From Ruminococcus sp. (lineage in GTDB: Bacteria; Bacillota_A; Clostridia; Oscillospirales; Ruminococcaceae): DNA of 64,000 nucleotides. The notes under the pieces were generated by a model. It was not told where the DNA came from. It was given only the letters and a program-made list of their open reading frames with translations, and made no database searches. The stretch spans positions 1 to 64,000 of the forward strand of contig JAFXRZ010000006.1 of the NCBI GenBank assembly GCA_017536105.1. Reading direction: 5' to 3'. Below are positions 23,456-33,706 of the stretch, one piece after another; positions within the stretch are counted from its first letter, which is position 1, and every line of letters starts with the position of its first letter. The translations under genes were made by a program, and so were the position numbers.

Positions 23456-25423
23456 ATGGACAGATTTCATCTTGTTTCCGATTATAAGCTCTCGGGAGAT
23501 CAGCCCGAGGCTGTGGACAAGCTGGTCGAAGGGCTCAACAGCGGCCTCAGAGAGCAGGTGCTCCTCGGAGTAACAGGCTCCGGCAAGACCTTTACCATGG
23601 CGAACATCATCGAGCGTGTGAACCGGCCGACCCTTGTCCTTGCCCACAATAAAATACTTGCGGCTCAGCTCTGCTCGGAGTTCAGGGAATTCTTTCCCGA
23701 TAACGCGGTAGAGTATTTTGTTTCATATTACGACTACTACCAGCCCGAGGCCTATGTCCCCAGCAAGGATATGTATATCGAAAAGGATTCCTCGGTGAAC
23801 GACGAGATCGACAAGCTCCGCCATTCAGCCACAACAGCTATCACAGAGCGCAGAGACGTTATCATCGTTGCTTCCGTGTCCTGTATCTATTCTCTCGGAG
23901 ACCCCGCCGAATACAAGAGCATGGTGGTCTCCGTCCGTGAGGGTATGCAGAAATCCCGGGAAAAGCTCCTTGCAGAGCTTGTGGGCATCCACTACGAGCG
24001 CAACGACATAAACTTCGTCAGAAACAAGTTCCGCGTCAGGGGAGACGTTGTTGAGATATACCCTGCAAGCTCCACGGATACGATCATCCGGGTCGAGTTC
24101 TTCGGCGACGAGATCGACCGCATCAGTGAGATAAATGCCGTCAGCGGAGAATACCTCCACAGGCTCAATCATGCCGCGATCTTCCCGGCAAGCCACTATA
24201 TCGTCGGCAAGGAAAAGATGCACGACGCTATCGAAGAGATACGCGAGGAGCTTGCGGAGCGCATAAAGTATTTCAAGGACCGCGATATGCTCATCGAAGC
24301 TCAGCGCATAGAACAGCGGACGAATTACGACATGGAGATGCTGGAGGAGATAGGATTCTGCTCCGGGATCGAAAACTATTCCCGTGTCCTCGCAAGGCGT
24401 TCTCCCGGTGCTGTGCCCTTTACTCTCCTGGACTTCATGCCCGATGATTTCCTGCTTCTTGTGGATGAATCCCACGTTTCGATCCCCCAGGTCAGAGGAA
24501 TGTACGCCGGAGACAGAGCTCGCAAGGAAACTCTGGTGAACTACGGCTTCCGTCTGCCCTCAGCCCTCGATAACAGACCGCTGAAATTCGACGAGTTCTA
24601 CAGCCACGTTAAGCAGGCTATCTTCGTCTCGGCAACTCCGGGACCCTTTGAGAAAGAACGGTCTCAGCAGATCGTCGAGCAGGTCATAAGACCCACAGGC
24701 CTCCTCGACCCCATTGTCGAGGTAAGACCCACAGAGGGTCAGATAGAAGACCTTATCTCGGAGATAAACAAGCGGCGTGAGCGCTCTGAGAGAGTCCTCG
24801 TCACAACGCTGACAAAGAAAATGGCGGAAGACCTTACAGGCTACCTTAAGGATTTCGGCATTCCCGTAAGATATATGCACCACGACATCGACACCATCGA
24901 GCGTATGGAGATCATCCGCGACCTCCGCCTCGGCGAGTTCGACGTTCTCGTGGGAATAAATCTTTTGAGAGAGGGTCTCGATCTGCCGGAGGTCTCTCTT
25001 GTGGCTATACTCGATGCCGACAAAGAAGGCTTCCTGCGTTCCGAGAGCTCCCTTGTCCAGACCATTGGCCGTGCAGCCCGTAATGCCGACGGCATGGTGA
25101 TAATGTACGCAGATACCGTTACCGGCTCAATGGAGCGAGCTATAACCGAAACTGAACGCCGCCGGAATATCCAGATGGCTTTCAACGAAAAGCACGGCAT
25201 AACCCCCAAGACCATAAGAAAGGATATCCGCGACGTCATAGAGATATCCACCAAGGAAGAAGTGGAGTATTCCGCAAGGCAGAAGACAAAGCTTTCAAAA
25301 CGCGAGACTCAGGCTCTCATAGACAAGCTGACAAAGCAGATGAAGGAAGCCGCAAAGCTGCTTGAATTCGAGCACGCAGCTTTCCTGAGAGACAAGATCG
25401 CAGAACTCAGAGGAGAAAAGTGA
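23456..25423 (+). CDS. uvrB: UvrABC excision nuclease subunit B
   Basis: The 655-residue protein is full length. Walker A GVTGSGKT at 38-45; the beta-hairpin that opens DNA ([12 protein letters not shown]); helicase motifs [19 protein letters not shown] and QTIGRAARN; and a C-terminal UVR motif ([22 protein letters not shown]) that contacts UvrC. UvrB verifies DNA damage after hand-over from UvrA. The uvrA start lies 4 bp on, so they form an operon, with a likely LexA box in the leader. Confidence 0.97.
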   Translation: MDRFHLVSDYKLSGDQPEAVDKLVEGLNSGLREQVLLGVTGSGKTFTMANIIERVNRPTLVLAHNKILAAQLCSEFREFFPDNAVEYFVSYYDYYQPEAYVPSKDMYIEKDSSVNDEIDKLRHSATTAITERRDVIIVASVSCIYSLGDPAEYKSMVVSVREGMQKSREKLLAELVGIHYERNDINFVRNKFRVRGDVVEIYPASSTDTIIRVEFFGDEIDRISEINAVSGEYLHRLNHAAIFPASHYIVGKEKMHDAIEEIREELAERIKYFKDRDMLIEAQRIEQRTNYDMEMLEEIGFCSGIENYSRVLARRSPGAVPFTLLDFMPDDFLLLVDESHVSIPQVRGMYAGDRARKETLVNYGFRLPSALDNRPLKFDEFYSHVKQAIFVSATPGPFEKERSQQIVEQVIRPTGLLDPIVEVRPTEGQIEDLISEINKRRERSERVLVTTLTKKMAEDLTGYLKDFGIPVRYMHHDIDTIERMEIIRDLRLGEFDVLVGINLLREGLDLPEVSLVAILDADKEGFLRSESSLVQTIGRAARNADGMVIMYADTVTGSMERAITETERRRNIQMAFNEKHGITPKTIRKDIRDVIEISTKEEVEYSARQKTKLSKRETQALIDKLTKQMKEAAKLLEFEHAAFLRDKIAELRGEK

Positions 25424-25427
25424 TAAT

Positions 25428-28250
25428 ATGTCATTGAACGAAATAGTTATCAAGGGTGCAAGAGAGCACAACCTGAAAAATATAGACCTTAAGCTGCCGA
25501 GAGACAAGCTCATCGTTATGACCGGGCTTTCTGGCTCGGGCAAGTCGTCTCTGGCTTTCGACACGATCTATGCCGACGGTCAGAGAAGATATATGGAGTC
25601 CCTGTCTTCCTACGCAAGGCAGTTCCTGGGTCAGATGGAAAAGCCCGACGTGGATTCAATATCGGGTCTGTCTCCTGCTATCTCTATCGACCAGAAGACC
25701 ACCTCCAAGAACCCCCGTTCCACAGTGGGTACGGTAACAGAGATATACGACTATCTCCGTCTGCTCTATGCCCGGATAGGCGTTGCACACTGTCCTGTCT
25801 GCGGCAGAGAGATCAAAAAGCAGACCGTGGATCAGATCGTCGATCAGGTGATGAAGCTCGAGCAGGGAACTAAGATACAGCTCCTTGCCCCCATAGTCCG
25901 CGGCAGGAAGGGCGAGTACCGCAAGGAACTTGACCAGGCAAGGAAGTCCGGCTATGTAAGAGCCCGTATCGACGGCATAATCTACGACCTTTCGGAAGAG
26001 ATAAAGATAAACAAGAACCAGAAGCATACTATCGAGATAGTGGTTGACCGCCTTGTGATCAAGCCGGAGATAAGATCAAGGCTTACCGACAGCTTGGAGA
26101 CCGTTTCGGGTCTTACAGGGGGAGTTATCGGCGTTGACGTTATAGACGGCGAGCCTATGCTCTTTTCACAGAGTTACGCCTGCCCAGATCACGGCGTTTC
26201 CGTCGAAGAGCTTGTGCCGAGGATGTTCTCCTTCAACAATCCCTTCGGTGCCTGCGAGAAATGCACAGGCCTCGGCTTTTACAAGAAAATAGACCCCTCC
26301 CTAATAATCCCGAACCCCGACCTTTCCATAAGGCAGGGTGCTATCAAGGCAAGCGGCTGGAACACTCAGGACGAGTCCTCCTTCGCAAACGCTTATTTTA
26401 AGGCTATCTCCGATACCTACGGCATCTCCCTCGATGTTCCTGTCAGAGAGCTGGAGCCCGATGCCCTGGATATCTTCCTCTACGGAACACAGGGGCAGAA
26501 GCTCAGGATATCCCGCAGCAACGACTATTTCAAGCGCGAGTACGACACAGCTTTCGAGGGTATCATCCCCAATCTCGAAAGGCGCTATGCCGAAACTGCA
26601 AGCGACTGGGCAAGAGGGGAGATCGAGCAGATAATGTCAGATGTGCCTTGCCCCGACTGCCGCGGAAACAGACTTAATCCCGTAAGCCTCAGCGTCACCG
26701 TCGGCGGGAAGAACATCTCGGAATTCTGCAAGCTCTCGGTGAACGAAGCCCTCGATTTCCTGAATTCCCTGGACCTCAGCGAAAAGGAAAAGCTTATCGG
26801 CGAAAGGATAATCAAGGAGATAAAGGAAAGGCTCGGCTTTCTTTCAAGCGTAGGTCTTGAATATCTCACCCTCTGGCGTTCCAGCGGCACTCTTTCCGGC
26901 GGCGAGAGCCAGCGTATCCGCCTTGCCACACAGATAGGCTCTTATCTCATGGGAGTGCTGTATATCCTTGATGAGCCCTCGATCGGTCTGCATCAGCGCG
27001 ACAACGACAAGCTCATCGCGACACTCAAACGTCTGCGCGACCTCGGCAACACCCTTATTGTAGTCGAGCATGACGAAGATACTATGCGCAACGCGGATTA
27101 TATTGTGGATATCGGACCCGGAGCAGGCATCCACGGCGGAGAGATAATCGCCGCAGGCACGATCGACGATATAATGAAGTGCGAGAAGTCCATAACAGGC
27201 CAGTACCTCAGCGGCAAGCTGAAGATTCCTGTTCCCGAAAAACGCAGAAGGGGCAGCGGCAAGACTCTCATCGTCCGTGGAGCATCACAGAACAATCTCA
27301 AAAACATCGACGTTACGATACCGCTCGGCAAGTTCGTCTGCGTCACAGGTGTTTCCGGCAGCGGAAAATCCTCTCTCGTCAACGAGATAATCTTCAAGGA
27401 GCTGCAAGGCAGGCTCAACCGCGCAAAAGTCCGTTCCGGCGAGTTCAAGAGCATGGAGGGTGTCGAGAACCTCGACAAGGTAATCTGCATCGACCAGTCG
27501 CCCATCGGCAGGACACCCCGTTCCAACCCTGCGACATACACAGGAGTTTTCAACGATATCCGCGAGCTCTATTCCCAGACCAATGACGCCAAGATGAAGG
27601 GCTATAACGCCGGGCGCTTCTCCTTCAACGTCAAAGGAGGGCGCTGCGAAGCCTGCGAAGGCGACGGTATAATCAAGATAGAGATGCACTTCCTGCCGGA
27701 TGTCTATGTGCCCTGCGAGGTCTGCAAGGGAAGGCGCTACAACCGCGAGACCCTCGAGGTCAAGTACAAGGGAAAATCTATCTACGACGTCCTCGAAATG
27801 ACTGTGGAGGAAGGCGTGGAGTTCTTCAAGAACCACGCGAAGCTCAGCCGCAAGCTGCAAACTCTTTATGAAGTCGGCCTCGGCTATATCAAGATAGGCC
27901 AGCCTGCGACCACTCTTTCAGGCGGTGAGGCACAGCGTGTCAAGCTTGCCACCGAGCTTTCAAAGCGCTCGACAGGCAACACTATCTATATCCTCGACGA
28001 GCCAACGACAGGTCTGCATACCGCCGATGTCCACAAGCTGATAGAAGTCCTGCAAAGGCTCTGCGATGCCGGAAATACCGTGCTTGTCATCGAGCATAAC
28101 CTTGATGTCATCAAGAACGCCGACCATATCATCGACCTGGGACCCGAAGGAGGTAACAACGGCGGTGAGATAGTTGCCGAGGGCACACCCGAGGAAGTCG
28201 CCAAAGAGGAAAGATCATACACCGGCAAATACCTGAAAACTGTTCTTTGA
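25428..28250 (+). CDS. uvrA: UvrABC excision nuclease subunit A
   Basis: The 940-residue protein has both ABC ATPase halves: Walker A GLSGSGKS near residue 33 and GVSGSGKS in the second half; signatures [12 protein letters not shown] and [12 protein letters not shown]. It has the zinc modules of the family (CPVC..., CEAC...CEVC). In the module near 252-279 one position usually Cys is His (CPDH ... CEKC). UvrA dimers find damage and load UvrB. A terminator follows 14 bp after the stop. Confidence 0.97.
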   Translation: MSLNEIVIKGAREHNLKNIDLKLPRDKLIVMTGLSGSGKSSLAFDTIYADGQRRYMESLSSYARQFLGQMEKPDVDSISGLSPAISIDQKTTSKNPRSTVGTVTEIYDYLRLLYARIGVAHCPVCGREIKKQTVDQIVDQVMKLEQGTKIQLLAPIVRGRKGEYRKELDQARKSGYVRARIDGIIYDLSEEIKINKNQKHTIEIVVDRLVIKPEIRSRLTDSLETVSGLTGGVIGVDVIDGEPMLFSQSYACPDHGVSVEELVPRMFSFNNPFGACEKCTGLGFYKKIDPSLIIPNPDLSIRQGAIKASGWNTQDESSFANAYFKAISDTYGISLDVPVRELEPDALDIFLYGTQGQKLRISRSNDYFKREYDTAFEGIIPNLERRYAETASDWARGEIEQIMSDVPCPDCRGNRLNPVSLSVTVGGKNISEFCKLSVNEALDFLNSLDLSEKEKLIGERIIKEIKERLGFLSSVGLEYLTLWRSSGTLSGGESQRIRLATQIGSYLMGVLYILDEPSIGLHQRDNDKLIATLKRLRDLGNTLIVVEHDEDTMRNADYIVDIGPGAGIHGGEIIAAGTIDDIMKCEKSITGQYLSGKLKIPVPEKRRRGSGKTLIVRGASQNNLKNIDVTIPLGKFVCVTGVSGSGKSSLVNEIIFKELQGRLNRAKVRSGEFKSMEGVENLDKVICIDQSPIGRTPRSNPATYTGVFNDIRELYSQTNDAKMKGYNAGRFSFNVKGGRCEACEGDGIIKIEMHFLPDVYVPCEVCKGRRYNRETLEVKYKGKSIYDVLEMTVEEGVEFFKNHAKLSRKLQTLYEVGLGYIKIGQPATTLSGGEAQRVKLATELSKRSTGNTIYILDEPTTGLHTADVHKLIEVLQRLCDAGNTVLVIEHNLDVIKNADHIIDLGPEGGNNGGEIVAEGTPEEVAKEERSYTGKYLKTVL

Positions 28251-28264
28251 TAAGCCTTTATTCG

Positions 28265-28292
28265 GAGCGTACATTTCTGTGCGCTCTTTTTG
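28265..28292 (+). terminator. intrinsic terminator of uvrBA
   Basis: GAGCGTACA pairs with TGTGCGCTC around TTTC, then TTTTT. Confidence 0.85.
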
Positions 28293-28324
28293 TCTCAAAT
28301 TTTCCTGATTTTCTTCCCCGGTAC

Positions 28325-28353
28325 TTGAAATAATCCGCCGGCTGTGTTATAAT
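28325..28353 (+). promoter_or_regulatory. sigma-A promoter for dnaD-dnaI
   Basis: TTGAAA (28325-28330), 17-bp spacer, TATAAT (28348-28353). Confidence 0.8.
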
Positions 28354-28385
28354 CTATGTATCTTTATTCTATCCGGAGAAATGCC

Positions 28386-29372
28386 ATGATCTACAATTTT
28401 AACACCCCGGGCTTCGGACGCTTTTTTATGGTCCCTTGCTCGGTGACTGAAAAATACATAAAGACCGCTTCCGGCGATCAGCTCAAAGTACTGATGTGCC
28501 TGCTTTGCTCCGACAGCTGCTCTGCGGACACAGCCGAACTTGCCGAAAGAGCAGGCGTCAGCGAGAAGACTGCCGACGAAGCCGTGAGATTCTGGTGCGA
28601 GGCAGGAGTTATCTCTCTTGCAGGGCAGGGAAATGATTCTCCTGCCGCGGAGCCTGCTTTCAGCGAGATGAAGCCCGAAACCAAGGCTTCCCCAAGAGCA
28701 GAGAAGTCAATAAGATATTCCCCCAAGGAGCTTGCCGCAGAGATCGAGAACAACACGGAGCTCAAGTATCTTACAGAAGAATACGAGAAGCTCAAAGGCA
28801 GACCCATAAGGGATCAGGAGATACTTTCCTTCATCAACATCACCCAGTATTATGAGTTCTCCGCACCGTCCGTTCTGCTCATAATGGAATACTGCAAGCG
28901 CCTTGACAAGCTCAGCGCCGCATATATCGAGACCCTTGTGAAGGAATGGTACAGCAGCGGTATCACGGATTATAAGGATGTGGAGAGCAAGATAATCAGC
29001 CAGTCGGGTCTCCATTCCTACGAAGGAAAGGTAAGACGAGCCTTTGCACTGGACGGAAAGCTCTCGAAATCTCAGCAGCAGCTCGTTGCCAAATGGCACG
29101 ATATGGGCTACAGCATCGAAATGCTGGAGATCGCCTACGACAGGTGCATGGATAATAAAAACAAGCTCAGCTTCCCCTATATCGACGCCATAATAAACAG
29201 CTGGATCTCCAAGGGCATCAAAACTCCCAAGCAGGCTGAAAAGGAGCTGGAGGAATTCTCTACGGCTTCAAAGACCAAGAGAAGCACCGCCGGAGACAAG
29301 AGCTCAAGCTCCTACGATATCGACGAATGGGAGCAGTTCGCAAAGAATTTTGATCTTAAAAAGAGGAATTGA
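28386..29372 (+). CDS. dnaD: DnaD-domain replication initiation protein
   Basis: The 328-residue protein has an N-terminal winged-helix part (about 10-85) and two copies of the DnaB_2/DnaD C-terminal fold (about 135-200, 225-290; GYSIEMLEIAYDRCM and YIDAIINSWISKGIKT are typical). It remodels origin DNA and helps load the replicative helicase. ATG 28386 is preceded by CCGGAG; an upstream in-frame ATG lacks a ribosome site. The helicase loader gene starts 2 bp after the stop codon, the usual Clostridial pairing. Confidence 0.9.
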   Translation: MIYNFNTPGFGRFFMVPCSVTEKYIKTASGDQLKVLMCLLCSDSCSADTAELAERAGVSEKTADEAVRFWCEAGVISLAGQGNDSPAAEPAFSEMKPETKASPRAEKSIRYSPKELAAEIENNTELKYLTEEYEKLKGRPIRDQEILSFINITQYYEFSAPSVLLIMEYCKRLDKLSAAYIETLVKEWYSSGITDYKDVESKIISQSGLHSYEGKVRRAFALDGKLSKSQQQLVAKWHDMGYSIEMLEIAYDRCMDNKNKLSFPYIDAIINSWISKGIKTPKQAEKELEEFSTASKTKRSTAGDKSSSSYDIDEWEQFAKNFDLKKRN

Positions 29373-29374
29373 AT

Positions 29375-30364
29375 ATGACGAAATACAGCGAAAAAGCCTT
29401 TGATAAGGCAGAGGCCGAGCTCTCGCGCAGAAGAAAGACCGCCGAGGACTCCCTCAATGAAAAAAAGCTGCGTATCGAAGCGCAGTATCCCGAAATAAGA
29501 AAGCTGAATTCCCAGCTTGAAAAAACCAGCTACACCCTTATGAAGACCATACTTGCCGGCGGCAGCGATGTCAAAGAGAAGATCGCCGCCTTGAAGCAGG
29601 AGAATTTTGCAGCCCAGGAGCAGCTTTCCCAGCTTTTGCAGGCATTCACCGGCGAAGCAGATTATCTCGACCCCGTTTATACCTGTCCCGATTGCTGCGA
29701 TACCGGCTATGTCAACGGCATACGCTGCCATTGTTTTAAAGAGCTGCTGAAAAAGTATTCCGCAGAGGAGCTTTGCAGCACCGGCGGCATCGCAGTCAAC
29801 GACTTCGCTCAGTTCAGGCTGGATGTATATGACGGCACAGGCGGCGAGAACAGCCCGAGAGAGAAAATGTCCCAGGTGTTCCGCTATTGCCGCAGCTATG
29901 CCGAGGATTTCTCGGATAGATCTCCATCCCTGCTTTTCATCGGCAAAACAGGCCTCGGGAAGACTTTCGTTTCCTCCTGTATCGCAAAGACCGTCCTCGA
30001 AAACGGCCACAGCGTTGTCTTCGGTTCCCTCATAGGCTTCCTGCGCAAGATAGAGGACGAGCACTTCGGCAGAGCGGAAGGGGATACCAACAGCCTCCTT
30101 GCCGACTGCGACTTACTTATCCTCGACGACCTTGGCAGCGAGTTTCGTACATCCTTCTCCGAGTCGGCACTTTACGAGATGATAAATTCCCGTATAAACC
30201 TGGGCAAACCGACTATCATCTCCACCAACCTCAATATGTCCGAGCTCAACGAAAGATACAACGACCGCATAATCTCCAGACTCATGGGCTGCTTCGACCC
30301 CATTATGTTCTACGGAAAGGACATCCGTCCCCAGCTCAGAAACCTCAGAAGCAGCAGTTTGTGA
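29375..30364 (+). CDS. DnaC/DnaI-type helicase loader ATPase
   Basis: The 329-residue protein has an N-terminal helical region, a zinc-binding segment CPDCCDTGYVNGIRCHC (about residues 105-122) and an AAA+ ATPase domain with Walker A GKTGLGKT and Walker B LLILDDLG. PTIISTNLNMSELNERY is typical of DnaI/DnaC. It delivers the replicative helicase DnaB/DnaC to the origin. It starts at ATG 29375 with AGAGGAA upstream; an in-frame TTG two codons earlier is less likely. Operon with dnaD. Confidence 0.9.
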   Translation: MTKYSEKAFDKAEAELSRRRKTAEDSLNEKKLRIEAQYPEIRKLNSQLEKTSYTLMKTILAGGSDVKEKIAALKQENFAAQEQLSQLLQAFTGEADYLDPVYTCPDCCDTGYVNGIRCHCFKELLKKYSAEELCSTGGIAVNDFAQFRLDVYDGTGGENSPREKMSQVFRYCRSYAEDFSDRSPSLLFIGKTGLGKTFVSSCIAKTVLENGHSVVFGSLIGFLRKIEDEHFGRAEGDTNSLLADCDLLILDDLGSEFRTSFSESALYEMINSRINLGKPTIISTNLNMSELNERYNDRIISRLMGCFDPIMFYGKDIRPQLRNLRSSSL

Positions 30365-30379
30365 TTTGTATTCTCATGC

Positions 30380-30411
30380 AAAAAGCCACCGGCCCGATCG
30401 GTGGCTTTTTT
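30380..30411 (+). terminator. intrinsic terminator of dnaD-dnaI
   Basis: AAAAAGCCACCG pairs with CGGTGGCTTTTTT. Confidence 0.9.
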
Positions 30412-30451
30412 ATGGGCTGTCGGCTTTCAACACAATAAATCATTATTTCTG

Positions 30452-30480
30452 TTGACAAATTTTGAATTTTGTGTTATAAT
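30452..30480 (+). promoter_or_regulatory. sigma-A promoter for prmA
   Basis: TTGACA (30452-30457), 17-bp spacer, TATAAT (30475-30480). Confidence 0.9.
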
Positions 30481-30519
30481 ATAATTCGATTATTATAAAT
30501 TCAAATTTGGAGCAATGCT

Positions 30520-31485
30520 ATGAACTGGACAGAAGTCGCTGTTTATACAACAACAGAAGGGATAGATGTGCTTACCGGCTTGCTGCTGGGCATCGGCATA
30601 AACGGCTTTGTTATAAAGGATGCGGCGGATTTCGACGAGTTTCTCAATAACAAGACCGTAAACTGGGATTATATAGACGACGGCCTTATGGGGCTCAAGT
30701 CCTGCGAGACGACGGTGACTGTCTATCTCCCGGACAACGCCCAGGGCGCAGAGATGCTTAATATGCTCAAAAGCGAGCTTTTGTCCCTCAAAGCAAGAGA
30801 CGTGTCCGGCAGTTTCGGAAGGCTGGAGTACGAGCTTAAAAACGTCAGGGAAGAGGACTGGGCAAACAACTGGAAGCAGTATTTCAAGCCCATGGAGATA
30901 GGCGACAAGCTTATCGTCAAGCCCTCCTGGGAAAACATCGAAGACGCCGGGAGCAAGAAGATACTCGAGATCGACCCGGGTTCCAGCTTCGGCACGGGAC
31001 AGCACAACACCACAAGGCTCTGTCTCGAGCTTATCGAAAAGCACCTGAGGGATAAGGATACCGTCCTCGATCTCGGCTGCGGAAGCGGCATACTTTCGAT
31101 AGGAGCCATGCTCCTCGGAGCAAGCTCTGCCTGCGCCGTTGATATCGACGAGAACTCTGTCCGTATCGCCGCAGAGAATGCACAGAAGAACAATATCCCG
31201 AAAGAACTCTATACCGCATATTCGGGCAATATCATCGACGACGAAAGCCTGTGCGAAAAGATCGGCAGCGGATATGATCTTGTCTGCGCCAATATCGTAG
31301 CGGACGTGCTTATCGCCATGAGCCCGAAATTCAGAAGCTTTGTAAGACCCGAAGGGCTGCTGGTCATCTCTGGCATAATCAACAGCCGCAAGGACGAAGT
31401 CCTGGATGTTATAAGCGCAGAGGGCTTTGAGCTTTTGGAGATCAAAGAAAGTGAGGACTGGGTCGCAGCCTGTTTCAAGGCGTAA
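30520..31485 (+). CDS. prmA: ribosomal protein L11 methyltransferase
   Basis: The 321-residue protein has an N-terminal substrate-recognition domain (about 1-100) and a class I SAM methyltransferase domain. Motif I is VLDLGCGSGILSIGA; the upstream GSSFGTGQHNTTRLCLE and the DLVCANIVADVL motif are diagnostic for PrmA, which trimethylates L11. It acts in the cytoplasm. A PII-like gene follows after 39 bp in the same transcript. Confidence 0.93.
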   Translation: MNWTEVAVYTTTEGIDVLTGLLLGIGINGFVIKDAADFDEFLNNKTVNWDYIDDGLMGLKSCETTVTVYLPDNAQGAEMLNMLKSELLSLKARDVSGSFGRLEYELKNVREEDWANNWKQYFKPMEIGDKLIVKPSWENIEDAGSKKILEIDPGSSFGTGQHNTTRLCLELIEKHLRDKDTVLDLGCGSGILSIGAMLLGASSACAVDIDENSVRIAAENAQKNNIPKELYTAYSGNIIDDESLCEKIGSGYDLVCANIVADVLIAMSPKFRSFVRPEGLLVISGIINSRKDEVLDVISAEGFELLEIKESEDWVAACFKA

Positions 31486-31524
31486 GACCGGTCTTTATAC
31501 AGTTTTACGAAAGGAGTGATACAT

Positions 31525-31863
31525 ATGCAGCTGCTTTTCCTTATCATCAAAAGGACAGAGCTTGTTGACGAAGTAATGAAATCTCTTGCAAAAGCAGGCG
31601 TCCACGGAGGTACTGTCATCGACAGCGTGGGAATGGCAAAATCCATCTCGTCTATGGATAATCTCCCCACTATCGGACTTCTCAGAGAGATGCTCAAGGG
31701 AGAGGATCCCGCCATGAAGGGCAAAACTATCTTCGTCGCAGTAGCAGAGGAACAGGTCGAAGCTGCAAAAGATGCTATTTTAAGCGTTACCGGAGATCTG
31801 TCACTTCCCAATGCAGGGGTGTTGTTTGGCGTTCCCGTTACTTTTGCACTTGGAATCAACTGA
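31525..31863 (+). CDS. PII-like nucleotide-sensor family protein
   Basis: The 112-residue protein has the ferredoxin-like beta-alpha-beta pattern of PII relatives (MQLLFLIIKRTELVDEVMKSL...GKTIFVAVAEEQVEAAKDAILSV). The classical GlnB uridylylation Tyr loop is absent and the T-loop region (SVGMAKSISSMDNLPTIGLLREM) is different. Such proteins are common in Clostridia with unknown ligand. AAAGGAG precedes the ATG; the GTG three codons upstream overlaps that site. Terminator follows. Confidence 0.65.
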   Translation: MQLLFLIIKRTELVDEVMKSLAKAGVHGGTVIDSVGMAKSISSMDNLPTIGLLREMLKGEDPAMKGKTIFVAVAEEQVEAAKDAILSVTGDLSLPNAGVLFGVPVTFALGIN

Positions 31864-31867
31864 AATA

Positions 31868-31900
31868 TTTCCGCCGAGCTTTCGGCGGATTTTTATTTTT
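31868..31900 (+). terminator. intrinsic terminator of the prmA operon
   Basis: TCCGCCGA pairs with TCGGCGGA, then TTTTTATTTTTT. Confidence 0.9.
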
Positions 31901-31913
31901 TCACACAAAACCC

Positions 31914-31942
31914 TTGCTATTTTCAGATTTATAGTATATAAT
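31914..31942 (+). promoter_or_regulatory. sigma-A promoter for glyA
   Basis: TTGCTA (31914-31919), 17-bp spacer, TATAAT (31937-31942). Confidence 0.75.
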
Positions 31943-31999
31943 ATATTTTGTAATGTTGCCGGGAGACTGGCGGAATAATAAAATGTTGGGAGAATTGCT

Positions 32000-33247
32000 A
32001 TGAAAATGTTGGACACTATCGGCTTTGTAGAGAGCTTTGACAAGGAAGTCGGAGAGGCTATGGGTCTCGAGCTTGCCCGTCAGAGAAGAAATCTTGAGCT
32101 CATCGCAAGTGAAAATATCGTATCGCCTGCCGTTATGGCAGCTATGGGCTCGGTGCTCACGAACAAGTATGCCGAGGGTTATCCCGGAAAAAGATATTAC
32201 GGCGGCTGCGAGGACGTTGATATCGTCGAGCAGATCGCTATCGACAGAGCCTGCAAGCTCTTCGACGCCAAGTTCGCAAACGTGCAGCCCCATTCGGGAG
32301 CTCAGGCTAATACAGCCGTTTACTTCGCTCTGCTCCAGCCCGGTGATACCGTTATGGGTATGAGCCTCGACAACGGCGGACATCTCACACACGGTTCACC
32401 CGTAAATATCTCGGGCAAGTACTTCAACTTCGTACCCTACGGCGTTGACGACAACGGCTACATAGACTACGACGCTATGGAAAAGCAGGCTAAGGAAGTT
32501 AAGCCCAAGCTCATCGTTGCCGGTGCTTCCGCTTATCCGAGAGCAATAGACTTCGAGCGCATCTCTCAGATCGCCAAGTCCGTAGGCGCATATTTCATGG
32601 TAGATATGGCTCATATCGCAGGACTTGTTGCTTCCGGCTTCCATGCATCTCCTATGCCCTATGCCGACGTTGTTACAACTACAACTCACAAGACCCTCCG
32701 CGGACCCAGAGGCGGTCTTATCCTCACAAACGACGAGGCACTTGCAAAGAAGTTCAACAGCGCTATCTTCCCCGGAACACAGGGCGGTCCTCTTATGCAC
32801 GTTATCGCAGGCAAGGCTGTCTGCTTCGGTGAGGCTCTCAAGCCTGAGTTCAAGGCTTACGGCGAGCAGATCGTAAAGAACGCTCAGAGACTTGCAAAGG
32901 GCCTGCTCGATAAGGGCTTCGACCTCGTTTCCGGCGGTACAGACAATCACCTCATGCTTGCCGACCTCCGTCCCTTCAAGATCACAGGCAAGAAGCTGCA
33001 GAACGACCTCGACGAGGTTTACATCACAGTTAACAAGAACGCTATCCCCAACGACCCTGAGAAGCCTTTCGTAACCAGCGGCGTTCGTATCGGAACACCT
33101 GCCGTTACCACCAGAGGCCTTGTTGAAGAGGATATGGACGTTATCGCAGAAGCTATCTACCTCACAGCTGCCGACTTCGAGGCAAACAAAGAGAAGGCAA
33201 GAGAGCTCGTTACCGGCATCTGCAAGAAGTATCCGCTCTACGAGTGA
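32000..33247 (+). CDS. glyA: serine hydroxymethyltransferase
   Basis: The 415-residue enzyme is full length. [14 protein letters not shown] carries the PLP lysine (Lys231); [23 protein letters not shown] and [14 protein letters not shown] motifs are present ([11 protein letters not shown]). It interconverts serine and glycine and charges tetrahydrofolate with a one-carbon unit, feeding purine and thymidylate synthesis and, here, the folate-dependent trmFO encoded 10 kb on. The gene is a single-gene unit with promoter and terminator. Confidence 0.97.
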   Translation: MKMLDTIGFVESFDKEVGEAMGLELARQRRNLELIASENIVSPAVMAAMGSVLTNKYAEGYPGKRYYGGCEDVDIVEQIAIDRACKLFDAKFANVQPHSGAQANTAVYFALLQPGDTVMGMSLDNGGHLTHGSPVNISGKYFNFVPYGVDDNGYIDYDAMEKQAKEVKPKLIVAGASAYPRAIDFERISQIAKSVGAYFMVDMAHIAGLVASGFHASPMPYADVVTTTTHKTLRGPRGGLILTNDEALAKKFNSAIFPGTQGGPLMHVIAGKAVCFGEALKPEFKAYGEQIVKNAQRLAKGLLDKGFDLVSGGTDNHLMLADLRPFKITGKKLQNDLDEVYITVNKNAIPNDPEKPFVTSGVRIGTPAVTTRGLVEEDMDVIAEAIYLTAADFEANKEKARELVTGICKKYPLYE

Positions 33248-33269
33248 TCGTAATAAATGATCAATTTCA

Positions 33270-33309
33270 TCCGCAGTGTATCTACCCGGTACGCTGCGGA
33301 AATTTTTTT
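33270..33309 (+). terminator. intrinsic terminator of glyA
   Basis: TCCGCAGTGTA pairs with TACGCTGCGGA (one G-U), then a T run. Confidence 0.88.
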
Positions 33310-33329
33310 GCGAATTTTTCCGAATCCGG

Positions 33330-33358
33330 TTGAAAAACCCCGGGGATTATGCTATATT
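33330..33358 (+). promoter_or_regulatory. sigma-A promoter for the 96-residue protein and rarA
   Basis: TTGAAA (33330-33335), 17-bp spacer, TATATT (33353-33358). Confidence 0.7.
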
Positions 33359-33404
33359 ATTTATATAGTACATTATATATAGTTCATTTCAGGAGGATAG
33401 GCTT

Positions 33405-33695
33405 ATGAATGATTTGTTACAGGAATTTGTTGTTGAAGAGGTCAATTCTGCGATCTACAACGAGCTCTGGAATTTCATCTCGTCCGATAATATCGTTAGA
33501 GGCACTTTCGAGTGCTCACATTTCATAGTGATGAAGCTCGGTAACGACCAGTTCGTTATCTACCGCCATGTGCTCGGTATGCAGAATGTCAAGTGCAGGG
33601 AAGCCATTCTCATCGCAAAGACCTATCTTCTCAAAAAGATAAACAGCCGCGCATACGAGCTCCGTCTGCCGGATATCCAGAATATTTTTGACTAA
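33405..33695 (+). CDS. small protein upstream of rarA, unknown function
   Basis: A 96-residue soluble protein (MNDLLQEFVVEEVNSAI...) of mixed alpha/beta character with Tyr, Phe and Val-rich strands. I recognise no domain. AGGAGGATA precedes the ATG. It shares the promoter with rarA, which starts 11 bp on, so it may be tied to the replication-stress response, but this rests only on position. Confidence 0.65.
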   Translation: MNDLLQEFVVEEVNSAIYNELWNFISSDNIVRGTFECSHFIVMKLGNDQFVIYRHVLGMQNVKCREAILIAKTYLLKKINSRAYELRLPDIQNIFD

Positions 33696-33706
33696 GGAGA
33701 ATACCT

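Noticed and set aside
29312..30064. Long antisense frame over the helicase loader gene
   Set aside because: It is a shadow of a clear AAA+ gene; the hydrophobic composition comes from the complement of its codons.
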